Positions 1 through 9,451 are shown, counted from the stretch's first letter. The stretch: 64,000 nt of DNA from Sphingomonas sp. ATCC 31555 (GCF_000282895.1 NZ_ALBQ01000021.1:62001-126000), one strand, 5' to 3'. Notes: generated by a model from the letters alone, not told the origin. Made by a program: numbers and translations.

Positions 1-1
1 G

Positions 2-88
2 CGCGGGGAGGCGAAGTTCCACATCGCGGCAGGTTCGGAGGGGCAGGTGCCCGCGGCCTCGCTCGCTACCAAGGTGGAGATCGCATGA
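2..88 (+). CDS. 3' end of an unidentified protein (partial)
   Basis: The window opens inside a reading frame whose last 28 codons are visible, ending ...ATKVEIA and a TGA stop. The stop overlaps the start of the next gene by ATGA, which suggests one operon and translational coupling with the GntP-type permease. The visible tail has no motif I can assign. By context it may belong to sugar-acid or D-amino-acid metabolism, but that is only inference from the neighbours. Confidence 0.55.
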   Translation, partial: RGEAKFHIAAGSEGQVPAASLATKVEIA

Positions 89-1431
89 TGGGCGAGCCCT
101 GGAATACGCTGGCGATCGTCACCGCCAGCATCGCGGCGGTCATCCTGCTGGTGTTGCGGCTGAAGCTGCAGCCCTTCGTGGCGCTGCTGCTGGTGGCGCT
201 GATAACCGGCCTTGTCTTCGGCAACGATCCGCAGGCGGTGATCGCGGCGATCCGCAAGGGCACCGGCGAGGCGCTTGGCTTCGTCGCGGTGGTGATCGGC
301 CTCGGCGCCGTGCTGGGCGGGATGCTTGAAGCCTCGGGCGGCGTCCAGGCGATCGCGCGGCGGCTGCTGGACCTGTTCGGGGAAAAGCGCGTCCCCTGGG
401 CGCTCACTGCAATCGGTATCGTCGTCGGCATTCCGCTCTTCTTCGACGTCGCCTTCATCATCCTGGCGCCGCTGCTCACCACGCTGGCGGTACGCGCCGA
501 GCGGCGCGTCACCTATTTCGCGCTCCCGCTGCTCGCCGGCCTGATGACGATGCACGCGCTGCTGCCGCCGCATCCGGGGCCGGTGGCGGTCGCCGAACTG
601 CTCCAGACCGATTATGGCCGCATGGCGCTCTATGGCCTGATCTGCGGTATCCCCTCCGCGATCCTTGCCGGCCCGGTCTTCGCCAAGCTGGCGCATGGCG
701 CGCCGGGCTATGGTACGATCGGCGCTCCGCCAATGCTCGACGAAGGCGCGCCGCAGACGCACGCGGTGGGGTTCTTGCCGGCGCTCGCGGCCATGCTCCT
801 GCCCTTGGCCCTCATCCTGACCGGCACGGTGGCCGGCGAGACGATGGCGCCGGGGCTTGCGCGTTCGACGCTGGTGTTCCTTGGGCACCCCTTCACCGCA
901 CTGGTGATCGCGGTGATCGGCGCGATGCTGTGGCTGCGCCTGGTGGCGGGCGCCGGCTTCGAAACGCTGTCGAAGATCAGCACCCGCGCGCTTGAACCGG
1001 CGGGCCTGATGGTCCTCATCATCGGCGCAGGCGCAGCGTACAAGGAAGTGCTGATTCAGTCGGGCGCGGGTCAGCAGATCACCCAGGCGGTGACCGCGGC
1101 CCAGGTTTCGATCCCGGTCTTCGCCTTCCTCCTCTCCGCCTTCGTTCGGGTGGCGCAGGGCTCGGCAACCGTCGCCATGGTCACCGCCGCCGGCCTGGCC
1201 GCCCCGCTGATCGGGGCGGCGGGGCTCAGCCCGGACCGGATCGCGCTGGTCACCGTCGCGATCGGATCGGGCGCGACGATCGCAAGCCATGTCAACGACA
1301 CGGGCTTCTGGCTGGTGAAGCAATATCTCGGGCTCACCGAGGCACAGACCTTTCGCAGCTGGACGCTTGGTGCCACCATTGCGGGACTGACCAGTTTCGC
1401 CATGGCGCTGCTGCTATGGCCGTTCGTCTGA
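85..1431 (+). CDS. GntP-family gluconate/sugar-acid:H+ symporter
   Basis: An integral inner-membrane permease of 448 residues, the usual length for the GntP family (gluconate and related hydroxy-acid proton symporters, sometimes used for D-amino acids). It is built from many hydrophobic segments, starting with one at about residues 10-45. The conserved-looking stretch FFDVAFIILAPLL lies near residue 115, and a proline-rich loop LLPPHPGPVAVA near residue 155 matches what I know of GntP proteins. The ATGATG start overlaps the upstream stop. A gluconolactonase-like gene follows after 13 bases, so the pair probably hydrolyses sugar lactones outside the cytoplasm and imports the free acid. The exact substrate cannot be read from the sequence. 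Confidence 0.85.
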   Translation: MMGEPWNTLAIVTASIAAVILLVLRLKLQPFVALLLVALITGLVFGNDPQAVIAAIRKGTGEALGFVAVVIGLGAVLGGMLEASGGVQAIARRLLDLFGEKRVPWALTAIGIVVGIPLFFDVAFIILAPLLTTLAVRAERRVTYFALPLLAGLMTMHALLPPHPGPVAVAELLQTDYGRMALYGLICGIPSAILAGPVFAKLAHGAPGYGTIGAPPMLDEGAPQTHAVGFLPALAAMLLPLALILTGTVAGETMAPGLARSTLVFLGHPFTALVIAVIGAMLWLRLVAGAGFETLSKISTRALEPAGLMVLIIGAGAAYKEVLIQSGAGQQITQAVTAAQVSIPVFAFLLSAFVRVAQGSATVAMVTAAGLAAPLIGAAGLSPDRIALVTVAIGSGATIASHVNDTGFWLVKQYLGLTEAQTFRSWTLGATIAGLTSFAMALLLWPFV

Positions 1432-1444
1432 GGGGATCCTGACC

Positions 1445-2497
1445 ATGCTCGCCACCACCCGCCGCACCCTGCTCGGCGGCCTTGCCGCATTGCCGCTGCT
1501 GCCGGGGATCGCGCGCGGCGCGGGGGCGGGGACGATTACCCGGCTTGATCCCGAACTCGATACGCTGCTCGACATCCAGTCGCCGCTTGAGGTGATTGCG
1601 GGCGGCATTCAATGGGCGGAAGGGCCGGTATGGATCCGCGACGGCGCGGTGACCGGCGGCGCATCGGGGGGCGCGAGCGCGTTTGATCGCAGCTATCTGC
1701 TTTTCTCCGATCCGCCGGCCAACATCGCCTATCGGTGGGACGGCCGCGAAACCAAGCCGTTCCTCGTCCCCTCGGGGCTGGCGGGTCCCATTCCCGCGGG
1801 CGTGCGCGAGGCGGGGTCGAACGGCATGATCCAGGGCCGCAAGGGCGAACTGCTGATCGCTGACAGCGGCACCCGCGCGATCGCCGCGGTTGACCTTGAG
1901 ACCAAGGAAAAGACCATCCTCGCCGGTCGGTATCAGGGCAAGCGGTTCAACAGCTGCAACGATCTGGTGCAGGCGAAAAACGGCGCCATCTACTTCACCG
2001 ATCCGCCCTATGGCTTCACCGAGGGGGACAAATCGCCGATGAAGGAATTGCCTTTCAACGGCGTATATCGGCTCGATCCGAACGGCACCGTTCACCTGAT
2101 CGATTCGAAGCTCACCCGGCCCAACGGCATCGGCCTCTCTCCGGACCAGCGGACACTTTACGTTTCGGTTTCCGATGATGCTACCCCCTACACCTGGGCA
2201 TACCCCCTAGGCGATGACGGCTTGGCGACGGGGCGGCGGATGTTTCTTGATCATAGCGCCGGAACCGCGGCGGGGCTGGAGGGCCATGCCGATGGGATGA
2301 AGGTGGCAGCCAGCGGCCATCTCTACGCCAGCGGCCCCGGCGGCATACACGTCGTCGCGCCGGATGGCCGCCGGCTAGGCCTGATCTCCACCGGCAAGAA
2401 GGCGGCAAACTGCTGCTTTGGCGAGGACGGCAAGACGTTGTTCATCGCCTCCAGCGACGAGATATTCCGCCTGCGCCTGCGCGCCTCCGGCTGGTAA
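1445..2497 (+). CDS. SMP-30/gluconolactonase-like protein with Tat signal
   Basis: A 350-residue six-bladed beta-propeller of the SMP-30/gluconolactonase/LRE family. These are metal-dependent lactonases that open sugar lactones to the acid. A twin-arginine signal (TTRRTLLGG, residues 4-12) followed by a hydrophobic stretch and a small-residue cleavage region near residue 26 predicts export of the folded protein to the periplasm. Candidate metal ligands are Glu59 in WAEGPVW, the Asn/Asp of NSCNDL and the Asp of GHADGMKV. It sits 13 bases behind the GntP-type permease, which supports a shared role in sugar-acid use. The lactone itself is not identifiable. Confidence 0.82.
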   Translation: MLATTRRTLLGGLAALPLLPGIARGAGAGTITRLDPELDTLLDIQSPLEVIAGGIQWAEGPVWIRDGAVTGGASGGASAFDRSYLLFSDPPANIAYRWDGRETKPFLVPSGLAGPIPAGVREAGSNGMIQGRKGELLIADSGTRAIAAVDLETKEKTILAGRYQGKRFNSCNDLVQAKNGAIYFTDPPYGFTEGDKSPMKELPFNGVYRLDPNGTVHLIDSKLTRPNGIGLSPDQRTLYVSVSDDATPYTWAYPLGDDGLATGRRMFLDHSAGTAAGLEGHADGMKVAASGHLYASGPGGIHVVAPDGRRLGLISTGKKAANCCFGEDGKTLFIASSDEIFRLRLRASGW

Positions 2498-2527
2498 CCC
2501 CACGGCAGGCGGCGTAAAGGCGGCGCT

Positions 2528-3265
2528 ATGTCCCCCGTCGCCGAACCCATTCCCGCCGCCACCGTCGTGGTGATGCGCGATCGGGCCGGCGGGCCTCCCG
2601 AATTGCTGATGGTCGAACGATCGCGAGCGATGGCGTTCGCGGGTGGCGCGCTCGTGTTTCCGGGGGGGCGGGTCGACCCCGGCGATCATCTCTTCACGCA
2701 TGCCTATCCCGATGCCGCTGCGCGGGTCGCTGCGATTCGCGAGACGATCGAGGAAGCCGGTGTCGCGCTCGGCATTGATGACAAAGCGGATCGGCTGAAA
2801 GAACTTCGAGCCGCGCTTTATGGCGGTGCCCCGTTCGCCCAGCTGCTCGAAGCGGCGGGGCTGACGCTCGATCTGGACGTGCTGGTGCCCTTTGCGCGCT
2901 GGCTACCGCACGGCCTGCCGCACCGCGTGTTCGACACCCTTTTCTATCTGGCGCGATCACCCGAAGGCGCGGAGCCGCGGGTCGATGGCAACGAGAATGT
3001 GCGGCTGTTCTGGATCACCGCGCAAGGCGCGCTCGATCTGGCGGATCGCGGTGATGCGATGCTGATCTACCCCACGCGCCGCAATCTGGAACGCCTGGCG
3101 CTCTTCGACGGTTTCGAATCGGCGATGGCCCATGCCCGCGCCTTTCCCATCGAGCCGATCACGCCGCGCGTCCAAACGCGAGGCGGCATCGACTATCTCT
3201 GCATTCCTGAGGGGCTCGGCTATCCGATCACCGCCGAGCGATTGGATCGCGCGGTGCGTGCGTGA
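2528..3265 (+). CDS. NUDIX hydrolase family protein
   Basis: A 245-residue NUDIX-fold protein, probably a cytoplasmic pyrophosphohydrolase acting on a nucleoside-diphosphate-linked substrate such as an acyl-CoA. The NUDIX signature is present but stretched: FPGGRVDPGD at residues 44-53, then an insertion, then RETIEEAG at 71-78 giving the REXXEE metal-binding core. An insertion between the first glycines and the REXXEE helix is typical of the larger NUDT8/NUDT19-like branch. The long C-terminal part (residues 85-245) fits that branch too. The stop overlaps the next gene's GTG start by four bases. Confidence 0.8.
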   Translation: MSPVAEPIPAATVVVMRDRAGGPPELLMVERSRAMAFAGGALVFPGGRVDPGDHLFTHAYPDAAARVAAIRETIEEAGVALGIDDKADRLKELRAALYGGAPFAQLLEAAGLTLDLDVLVPFARWLPHGLPHRVFDTLFYLARSPEGAEPRVDGNENVRLFWITAQGALDLADRGDAMLIYPTRRNLERLALFDGFESAMAHARAFPIEPITPRVQTRGGIDYLCIPEGLGYPITAERLDRAVRA

Positions 3266-3990
3266 GGGCCCTGAAACAGGCCATCTGGGTGGTGATCTTG
3301 TTCCTGCTGATCGCAGGCGTCGCGCTGGTGCTGCTGACGCTGGCGCGTAGCCGGCCGCAGGACGTGCCCTGGACCCCGCTCGATCTTGGCCAGCCTATCG
3401 GCGCCTTTACCGGCCGCAAGCTGGCGGGACTGGGCGAGGATTTCGGCCAATGCCAGGCGCTGCTCACTCGGGCGGGCGTGCGCTATGACAGGCTGGCGCC
3501 GGTCACTCGGCAGGATCAATGCGGCTATAGCAACGGCGTGCGGTTCATGCCGGGCGGCGCGCGGACGATCGGCTTCAGCCCGGCGCTCGGCACCGCCTGT
3601 CCGGTGGCGGCGGGGCTGGCTCTGTGGGAGTGGAACATCGTCCAACCCGAAGGGCAGAAGCATTTCGGCTCGCGGGTTGCGCGGATCGAACATTTCGGCA
3701 GCTATTCGTGCCGCCGCATGTATGGTCGCAGCAGCGGCGACTGGAGCGAACATGCCCGCGCCAATGCGGTGGACATTGCGGCCTTCGTGCTGGCGGACGG
3801 GCGGCGCATCAGCGTTCTGAACGACTGGGAAGGCGAAGGCGAGAAGCCCGCGTTTCTGCGGGCGGTGCGGGACGGAGCCTGCCGACTGTTCGCGACCGTG
3901 CTGTCACCCGAATACAATGCCGCGCACCGCGACCACCTCCATCTCGACCAGGCTGCGCGGGGAGAGATGGGGTGGCGTGCGTGCCGCTGA
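3262..3990 (+). CDS. extensin-like family protein (possible cell-wall peptidase)
   Basis: A 242-residue protein with one N-terminal membrane anchor (residues 7-27) and a periplasmic domain like the bacterial extensin-like C-terminal family. That family resembles LAS/M15-type zinc peptidases: here SEHARANAVD (His164, Asp171) and HRDHLH (His225, His227) supply a plausible zinc site. Six cysteines (64, 87, 113, 150, 207, 241) could form disulfides in the periplasm. A role in peptidoglycan trimming is an inference from the metal motif; no activity is established for most members. The start is GTG and overlaps the NUDIX stop (GTGA). Confidence 0.78.
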   Translation: MRALKQAIWVVILFLLIAGVALVLLTLARSRPQDVPWTPLDLGQPIGAFTGRKLAGLGEDFGQCQALLTRAGVRYDRLAPVTRQDQCGYSNGVRFMPGGARTIGFSPALGTACPVAAGLALWEWNIVQPEGQKHFGSRVARIEHFGSYSCRRMYGRSSGDWSEHARANAVDIAAFVLADGRRISVLNDWEGEGEKPAFLRAVRDGACRLFATVLSPEYNAAHRDHLHLDQAARGEMGWRACR

Positions 3991-3996
3991 GGAAGT

Positions 3997-4548
3997 TCAG
4001 TTCGGCAGCGCGTTGGTGTCGATCTTTTCCACCCATTGCGGGAAGAAGCTCGGCTGGCGGTTCGACCAGCCCGATGCGGTCGCCGCGGCTTCGCTGATCG
4101 ACTGGAGCAGCTTGCGGCGCAGATCCGGATGGAGGTGCGGCAGTGCCGATGCCGAGCAGAAGGCCGCCGGCAGCCAAGGCCGCACTTCCGCGCCGAGAAG
4201 CCGCTCGTAGAGAAAGCGATAGGCCGAGAAGCTGGTCAACCGACCCTGGCCGAGATCGAATGCCGAAAGCGTCACCAGCGGCGCCATGAACGGTTCGATC
4301 GCGTTCAGGTCGCTGTCGTTCGGCAACATCGCGCGGATATCGGAAAGGCGTTCATAGATGCGGGCCTGCGCCCGAATGCTGGCGGCCTCCACCACGTCGC
4401 GCGACCAGCGCGATAGCGCGTCGTCCCGCTCCAGTCCCACGTCCAGCGAACGGCGAACATAGCGCTGGGTCGCTGCGGTGAAGCCCGCGAATTCCTTCAT
4501 TTCCGCCAGCGTCATCGCACCTTCGGCCGGTTTCGCTCGTGCAGCCAT
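3997..4548 (-). CDS. conserved-looking hypothetical protein, 183 aa
   Basis: I do not recognise a family. The protein is mostly predicted alpha-helical with no signal peptide or membrane segment. It is acidic and arginine-rich in its first half (TQRYVRRSLDVGLERDDALSRW near residues 28-49), with a tryptophan/proline-rich end. It is convergent with the extensin-like gene, with only six bases between stops, and has its own promoter region in the 416-base gap upstream. Coding is supported by codon use and by absence of a better frame. It could be a small cytoplasmic or regulatory protein; function is unknown. Confidence 0.6.
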   Translation of the reverse strand: MAARAKPAEGAMTLAEMKEFAGFTAATQRYVRRSLDVGLERDDALSRWSRDVVEAASIRAQARIYERLSDIRAMLPNDSDLNAIEPFMAPLVTLSAFDLGQGRLTSFSAYRFLYERLLGAEVRPWLPAAFCSASALPHLHPDLRRKLLQSISEAAATASGWSNRQPSFFPQWVEKIDTNALPN

Positions 4549-4964
4549 TTCGATTCTCCCGCTCGGTTCCTTCTAGCCCCGTGGAAGAGGATCATGCTCC
4601 GGACTGGTTAACGCAGAGCTTAATGACCCCCTCCGTATCCCCACGAACATTGGAACCTAAAATGTGCTGCGACGCAACATCGGTTTGCGACGAATGGATG
4701 ACACTAGGGAAACATCCTTAGGTTACTGATTTAATGTCGTATTTTCCCGTAGGCCGGTGGGCCGGGCTGCAAATCGGCAAACGGTTGCACGCGGCGGGGC
4801 AGGGTAGACTCGAACTTGGTTCCCGACGTTCATAAACCGTTCAGCGCACCTCGTCTGCGCATTACAACGGTTCGTCGGATCGGCGTGCCGCAGGGCTGTA
4901 CGGGCGTCCTATAGTTTGGCTAGCAACCCTCAACCACTTCCTTTCCTGACCGGGGGGTCCAAAG
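4549..4964. other. 416-base divergent intergenic region
   Basis: This gap separates two divergent genes, so it must hold promoters for both. The part around 4600-4760 is clearly more AT-rich than its surroundings, as expected for promoter DNA. A pair of TTAA boxes lies at 4608-4611 and 4620-4623 but with eight bases between them, one more than the CtrA consensus. No tRNA-like fold, long hairpin or convincing small ORF was found. Confidence 0.5.
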
Positions 4965-5492
4965 ATGTTCACTCGTTTCGCAGCGCGTTTTGCGCTGATG
5001 GCGGCGTGCGCCCTGATGACTGTCGTACCCGCGCAGGCAAAGGGGACCTTCTGGCAGTGCGTCACGTTCGCGCGTCAGGCCTCCGGCGTCGAATTGCGCG
5101 GCAATGCCTGGACCTGGTGGAACCAGGCGGAAGGTCGTTATCAGCGCGGCGAAACCCCTGCCGTCGGCGCGGTCATGTCGTTCCAGCGCACCGCGCGGAT
5201 GCCGATGGGCCATGTTGCGATGGTTTCCGAAGTGATCAGCGCACGCGAAGTGCTGCTTACCCACGCCAATTGGTCGCGTCCCGGCGCGGTCGAGCGCGAC
5301 GTGCGCGCAATCGACGTGTCGCCCAATGGCGACTGGAGCGAAGTGCGCGTGTGGTACGGCCCGGTCGCCGGCCTGGGCACGTCGGTCTATCCGGTCAACG
5401 GCTTCATCTATCCGGGCGCTGCGCCGTCGAACGACTGGGCGAACGTGCAGGTCGCCTCGCTGGTCCTGCCGACGCTGGTCGCTACCAACTGA
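4965..5492 (+). CDS. secreted CHAP-domain protein
   Basis: A 175-residue exported protein. Residues 1-25 form a Sec signal peptide ending in AQA. The mature part is a compact CHAP (NlpC/P60-like cysteine amidase/peptidase) domain: the nucleophile is probably Cys32 in FWQCVTFAR, and the histidine is His83 in MGHVAMV, followed by THANW as the usual third element. Such proteins cut peptidoglycan cross-links or stem peptides in the periplasm. It carries little besides the domain, with no separate wall-binding module. The gene stands alone, with a long regulatory gap upstream and convergent msrB six bases beyond its stop. Confidence 0.82.
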   Translation: MFTRFAARFALMAACALMTVVPAQAKGTFWQCVTFARQASGVELRGNAWTWWNQAEGRYQRGETPAVGAVMSFQRTARMPMGHVAMVSEVISAREVLLTHANWSRPGAVERDVRAIDVSPNGDWSEVRVWYGPVAGLGTSVYPVNGFIYPGAAPSNDWANVQVASLVLPTLVATN

Positions 5493-5498
5493 TGCCCA

Positions 5499-5990
5499 TC
5501 ACGCGCGCGCCGTGAAGCGCAGCGCGACCCCGTTCATGCAATAGCGCTTGCCCGTCGGCCGCGGGCCATCGTCGAACACATGGCCCAAATGCCCGCCGCA
5601 GCGTCGGCACAGCACTTCGGTCCGCTCCATCCCCAGGCTGCGATCGCTCCGCGTCACCACTGCGCCGCGAAGCGGAGCATAGAAGCTCGGCCAGCCGGTG
5701 CCGCTATCGAATTTGGTCGCCGCATCGAACAGCGGTAGCGCGCAGCCGGCGCAGCCGAACACGCCCTTACGGTGCTCCTTGTTCAGTGGGCTGGTGAAGG
5801 GATATTCGGTCCCGCCATGTCGCAGCACATTATAGGCGGCCGGGGTCAGCTTCTTCTTCCATTCCGCATCGCTCAGCTTGAACGGAAAATCCGGCAGCGG
5901 CGCGGCCGGCGCGCTGCCGCAGGCGAACAGCGGCAGCGCCATGGCGGTGGCTCCGGCGGCGGCAAGCAACTGGCGGCGATCGATCGACAT
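5499..5990 (-). CDS. msrB: peptide-methionine (R)-S-oxide reductase, exported
   Basis: Reduces methionine-R-sulfoxide in damaged proteins. The MsrB fold is complete: zinc-binding pairs Cys80/Cys83 and Cys128/Cys131, the SGTGWPSF segment, and the catalytic cysteine Cys151 in RYCMNG near the end. The chosen start gives 163 residues and puts a GAGG ribosome site upstream; an in-frame start 78 bases further out would add an unlikely leader. The N-terminus has a twin-arginine signal (IDRRQLLAAAG) and a lipobox-like LFAC at Cys24, so it is probably exported and perhaps a membrane-anchored periplasmic lipoprotein, guarding envelope proteins. Confidence 0.9.
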   Translation of the reverse strand: MSIDRRQLLAAAGATAMALPLFACGSAPAAPLPDFPFKLSDAEWKKKLTPAAYNVLRHGGTEYPFTSPLNKEHRKGVFGCAGCALPLFDAATKFDSGTGWPSFYAPLRGAVVTRSDRSLGMERTEVLCRRCGGHLGHVFDDGPRPTGKRYCMNGVALRFTARA

Positions 5991-6078
5991 GGCAAACCTC
6001 ATCGGGAATGGTCCTCGATATAGGTTCGGTGCCGGCAGCTGAAAGGTTGCAGGCGTCCGCCGAAACAAGGTGCACTCT

Positions 6079-7296
6079 TCAGGTCGTCGCCTTGCGACGC
6101 CGCTTCGGCCCGCCGGATTTCAGCACGCCGCGGCGGAACAGCCGCGCGGCGATGCCCAGCGTGATCGCCACCCACAGGGCCTGCCAAGCAAAGCCTAGCA
6201 AATGCGGCCACAGAGTCGGCACGGCCGCCGCCCGCGCCACCATCGCCATTGGCGAACTGAACGGCACGATGGCTGCCACAATGGCGACCCAGCTCTGCGG
6301 ATTGCCTGCGGCATAGGAGGCGAGGCCGAACATCGCGAACTGGAAAATCGTGATCGGCAGCGACAGCATCTGGATCTCGCGCTGCGTAGAAGCGAGGGAT
6401 CCGACTCCCAGGAACACCGCGCTCTGCAGCAGATACGACATAACGAAATAGCCGACGAACAGCAGCGGAAACAGCGGCCCGACCGCTACGCCCAGTTGCG
6501 AGACGAAGCCTGCCACATCGCCCGGCAGCAATCGCGGCAGGTTGGCCACGAGCGCGCCCCAGAAGCCCACGAACAGCAGCGCCGACCCGAACGCGCCCAG
6601 CAGCTTGCCGAAGAACACGCTTTCCAGCGGGACGGCGGCGGCGAGCACTTCGATCACCTTGTTCGAACGCTCCTCTGCCATCGCGCCCACCGCTTGGCCC
6701 GACAGCATCAGCGTGAGGAAGAAGATGCCGAAGGTCGCGAAATAGGCTGTCTGACCCTTTCCGCTTTCGCTGGGCACCGCGCGCCCGATCGTCTCGAACC
6801 GGGGCGTACTGGCGGCACCGGCATCGCCCGCCCGCTCGGCGCGGACGACTTGCAGCGCCAACACGGCGAGGTAGCGGCCCTCGGCCTTGGCGCCAACGCG
6901 CTGCAGGATGGTAGGACGGTCCATCGGCCCGTAGAGAATGGCCGCAGGCTCGATCGCGGGATCGTCGAACAGCGCGCGGGCCTGGCGGGCACGATCGCCC
7001 GCCAGCGTGTCGACGCGCAGGACAGGGCGGACATCGGCGCGCGTGAAAACCCGGCGCAGCTCCCGATCGACAGCGACAATCCGTGCTTTCTGGTCCTCGG
7101 GCGCGATCACCACCAGGCGCTGCCGCGCCTCGCCGGCATTGGTCGCGGTCGATGCGCTCAGGCTACCGATCACGCCGAACCCGATCATCAAGAGCGGACT
7201 GAGCAGGAACAGCAGGAAGGTAGGGGTCATCACCGTCGCGGTGATGTCGCGCCGGGCGATCGTCAGCGCCTGACGGAGGAAGCGGGCGGCGCTCAT
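6079..7296 (-). CDS. ABC-2 type transporter permease (NatB-like)
   Basis: A 405-residue inner-membrane permease. One membrane segment lies near residues 25-48, then a large extracytoplasmic loop (about residues 50-175), then five or so further segments, the layout of the ABC-2/NatB exporter family. The gene starts four bases inside the end of the ATP-binding gene (overlap 7293-7296), so the two subunits are co-translated. The substrate is unknown; NatAB relatives export sodium or antimicrobial compounds, but the family name alone does not decide this. Confidence 0.83.
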   Translation of the reverse strand: MSAARFLRQALTIARRDITATVMTPTFLLFLLSPLLMIGFGVIGSLSASTATNAGEARQRLVVIAPEDQKARIVAVDRELRRVFTRADVRPVLRVDTLAGDRARQARALFDDPAIEPAAILYGPMDRPTILQRVGAKAEGRYLAVLALQVVRAERAGDAGAASTPRFETIGRAVPSESGKGQTAYFATFGIFFLTLMLSGQAVGAMAEERSNKVIEVLAAAVPLESVFFGKLLGAFGSALLFVGFWGALVANLPRLLPGDVAGFVSQLGVAVGPLFPLLFVGYFVMSYLLQSAVFLGVGSLASTQREIQMLSLPITIFQFAMFGLASYAAGNPQSWVAIVAAIVPFSSPMAMVARAAAVPTLWPHLLGFAWQALWVAITLGIAARLFRRGVLKSGGPKRRRKATT

Positions 7297-8222
7297 GCTT
7301 CGGCCTCCATCTGGGTCCCGGCCAGGGCGTCGGCGCCGACGATCCGCACAAAGGCGTCGTGCAAACCGGGGCGCTCGATCGACAGGCCGGAAATGCCGTG
7401 TCCTGCCTCGATCAGCCGCACCAGCAGCGACTCGATGCCGGATTCTGGCACAGTGAAGCGCCAGCTGCCTTCTTCATGGACCGCATCCGGCGGCAGCATC
7501 GCGGCGATGCCGGGGCCGTCTTCGCGCGGGGCATAGCGTGCGCGTGCGGGCAGCAGCGCGCGCGCCGTGTCCACCGTGCCTTCGAAACGGACCTTGCCCC
7601 CGGCGATGATCGAGATGCGTTCGCACAGCCGTTCGGCATGTGCCATGACATGGGTCGAAAACAGGATGGTCGCGCCACGATCGCGCTGGGCGCGGATCAA
7701 CTGCTCCAGCCGTTCCTGGTTGACCGGGTCGAGTCCGGAAAAGGGTTCGTCCAGCACCAGCAGATCGGGTTCGTGCACCACCGATCCCAGCAGCTGGACA
7801 AGTTGCGCCATCCCTTTGGAAAGCTTGCGGATCTTGTCGTCGGCGGCATGCCCCAGCCCGGCGCTCTCCAGCAGCTCGCGCGCACGCTTGCGGCCGGTGG
7901 ACCAGGGCAGGCCGCGCAGCGCGCCCATGAAGGCGATCGCCTCGCGGCACTTCATGTTGGGATAGAGCCCGCGTTCCTCCGGCAGATAGCCGACCCGATC
8001 GCTCATTTCGCGCGGACGCGGATTGCCGAGCAGCGTCCGTTCCCCGTCATCGGGCTCGATGATGCCGAGCAGCATGCGCAGGCTGGTGGTCTTGCCCGCG
8101 CCATTGGGGCCTAGCACGCCGTAGATCAGCCCGCGCGGAACGGCGATGTCCACGCCACCAACTGCGACCCGATCCCCGAACCGCTTGACCAGTCCGGAAG
8201 CGCTGACGGCCAGATCGCTCAC
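7293..8222 (-). CDS. ABC transporter ATP-binding protein (NatA-like)
   Basis: The ATPase partner of the downstream permease, 309 residues. Walker A is GPNGAGKT (38-45), the signature is LSKGMAQ (134-140), typical of the NatA/drug-exporter branch, and Walker B is LLVLDEP (154-160). A C-terminal accessory domain of the DUF4162 type follows residue 220. I placed the start at a GTG preceded by GGGGGAGG; the frame stays open further upstream but would run into divergent queG. Only 37 bases separate it from queG, so promoters must overlap coding DNA. Confidence 0.86.
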   Translation of the reverse strand: MSDLAVSASGLVKRFGDRVAVGGVDIAVPRGLIYGVLGPNGAGKTTSLRMLLGIIEPDDGERTLLGNPRPREMSDRVGYLPEERGLYPNMKCREAIAFMGALRGLPWSTGRKRARELLESAGLGHAADDKIRKLSKGMAQLVQLLGSVVHEPDLLVLDEPFSGLDPVNQERLEQLIRAQRDRGATILFSTHVMAHAERLCERISIIAGGKVRFEGTVDTARALLPARARYAPREDGPGIAAMLPPDAVHEEGSWRFTVPESGIESLLVRLIEAGHGISGLSIERPGLHDAFVRIVGADALAGTQMEAEA

Positions 8223-8259
8223 TTTCGCCTCCCCCACGGTTCGCCAAACGTGGTAGCGG

Positions 8260-9384
8260 GTGCCGGTGCGACAAGACAAGCCCATCGAAGTGCTGTTGAA
8301 GGCAAAGGCGGCGGAAATCGGCTTCGCCGCCTGTGGCATCGCGGATGCCGATGCCGCGCCGCGCACCGCCGAGCGCCTGCGCGCCTGGCTGGACGAAGGC
8401 GCGCATGGCGACATGCTGTGGATGGAGGAACGCGCCGAACAGCGCGGCAGCCCGCGTGGGCTGTGGCCGGCGGTGCGATCGGTGATCGCACTGGGCATGA
8501 GCTATGCGCCCGCCGCCGATCCGCTGGCGCTGGCGGGCGAGGGTGAGGTGGGACGCATCTCCGTCTATGCCCAGGGTGCCGACTATCACGATGTCGTCAA
8601 GCGGCGGCTGAAGGAATTGGCGCGCTGGCTGGTGGAGGCGGCGCCGGGTGCGGATGTGAAGGTGTTCGTCGATACCGCGCCGGTGATGGAAAAGCCGCTA
8701 TCGGAAGCGGCCGGACTAGGCTGGCAGGGCAAGCATACCAATCTCGTTAGCCGCAGCCACGGCAGCTGGCTGTTTCTGGGTGCGATCTATACTACGCTGG
8801 CATTGGCCCCCGATGGTCCAGGCCGGGGCGGCTGTGGAAGCTGCGATGCATGCCAGGCTGCCTGCCCCACCGATGCCTTTCCGGCGCCCTATCGCATCGA
8901 TGCGCGGCGCTGCATTTCTTATCTCACCATTGAGAACAAGGGACCGATACCGCGCGAGTTCCGCGCCGGTATCGGCAACCGCATCTATGGCTGCGACGAT
9001 TGTCTGGCGGTGTGCCCTTGGAACAAGTTCGCTGCGGCGGCACAGGCGAACCTGGCGTTCCATCCTCGCGCCGAATTGACGGTGCCTTATCTCGCAGACC
9101 TTCTGGCGTTGGACGATGCGGCCTTCCGTCAGGTATTCGCCGGATCGCCGATCAAGCGGATCGGTCGCGATCGGATGCTGCGCAATTGCCTGATCGCGGC
9201 AGGAAACAGTGGCAGCGCCCGGTTGCTGCCGCCGGTCGTGGCGCTGCTCGATGATCCGGCACCGGTCGTGCGCGGCGCGGCGGCATGGGCGTTGGCTCAG
9301 CTCGATCCGGCACTATGGGCGGCGGAGCGTAGCGCCCGGATGGCCGCCGAAGCCGATGCGGACGTGCTCGCCGAATGGGCCTGA
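8260..9384 (+). CDS. queG: epoxyqueuosine reductase
   Basis: Catalyses the last step of queuosine biosynthesis in tRNA, reducing epoxyqueuosine with cobalamin and two [4Fe-4S] clusters. The 374-residue length is usual. The cysteine clusters [12 protein letters not shown] (from about residue 192) and CDDCLAVCP (about residue 247) are clear, with an isolated cysteine between them. HEAT-like repeats at the C-terminus (from about residue 310) match the tRNA-binding end. The start is GTG at 8260 or GTG at 8266, with no ATG available. It is divergent from the ABC exporter operon with a 37-base gap. Confidence 0.92.
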   Translation: MPVRQDKPIEVLLKAKAAEIGFAACGIADADAAPRTAERLRAWLDEGAHGDMLWMEERAEQRGSPRGLWPAVRSVIALGMSYAPAADPLALAGEGEVGRISVYAQGADYHDVVKRRLKELARWLVEAAPGADVKVFVDTAPVMEKPLSEAAGLGWQGKHTNLVSRSHGSWLFLGAIYTTLALAPDGPGRGGCGSCDACQAACPTDAFPAPYRIDARRCISYLTIENKGPIPREFRAGIGNRIYGCDDCLAVCPWNKFAAAAQANLAFHPRAELTVPYLADLLALDDAAFRQVFAGSPIKRIGRDRMLRNCLIAAGNSGSARLLPPVVALLDDPAPVVRGAAAWALAQLDPALWAAERSARMAAEADADVLAEWA

Positions 9385-9451
9385 ACGCCGGCGTGCTTGC
9401 CCCGACGGCGGGCAACGTTATCACCGAGCGACCAGAACCAGGGGAGGAAGC

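Noticed and set aside
4608..4623. CtrA-type TTAA pair
   Set aside because: The boxes are eight bases apart instead of seven and the trailing C is absent, so it is not a convincing CtrA site.
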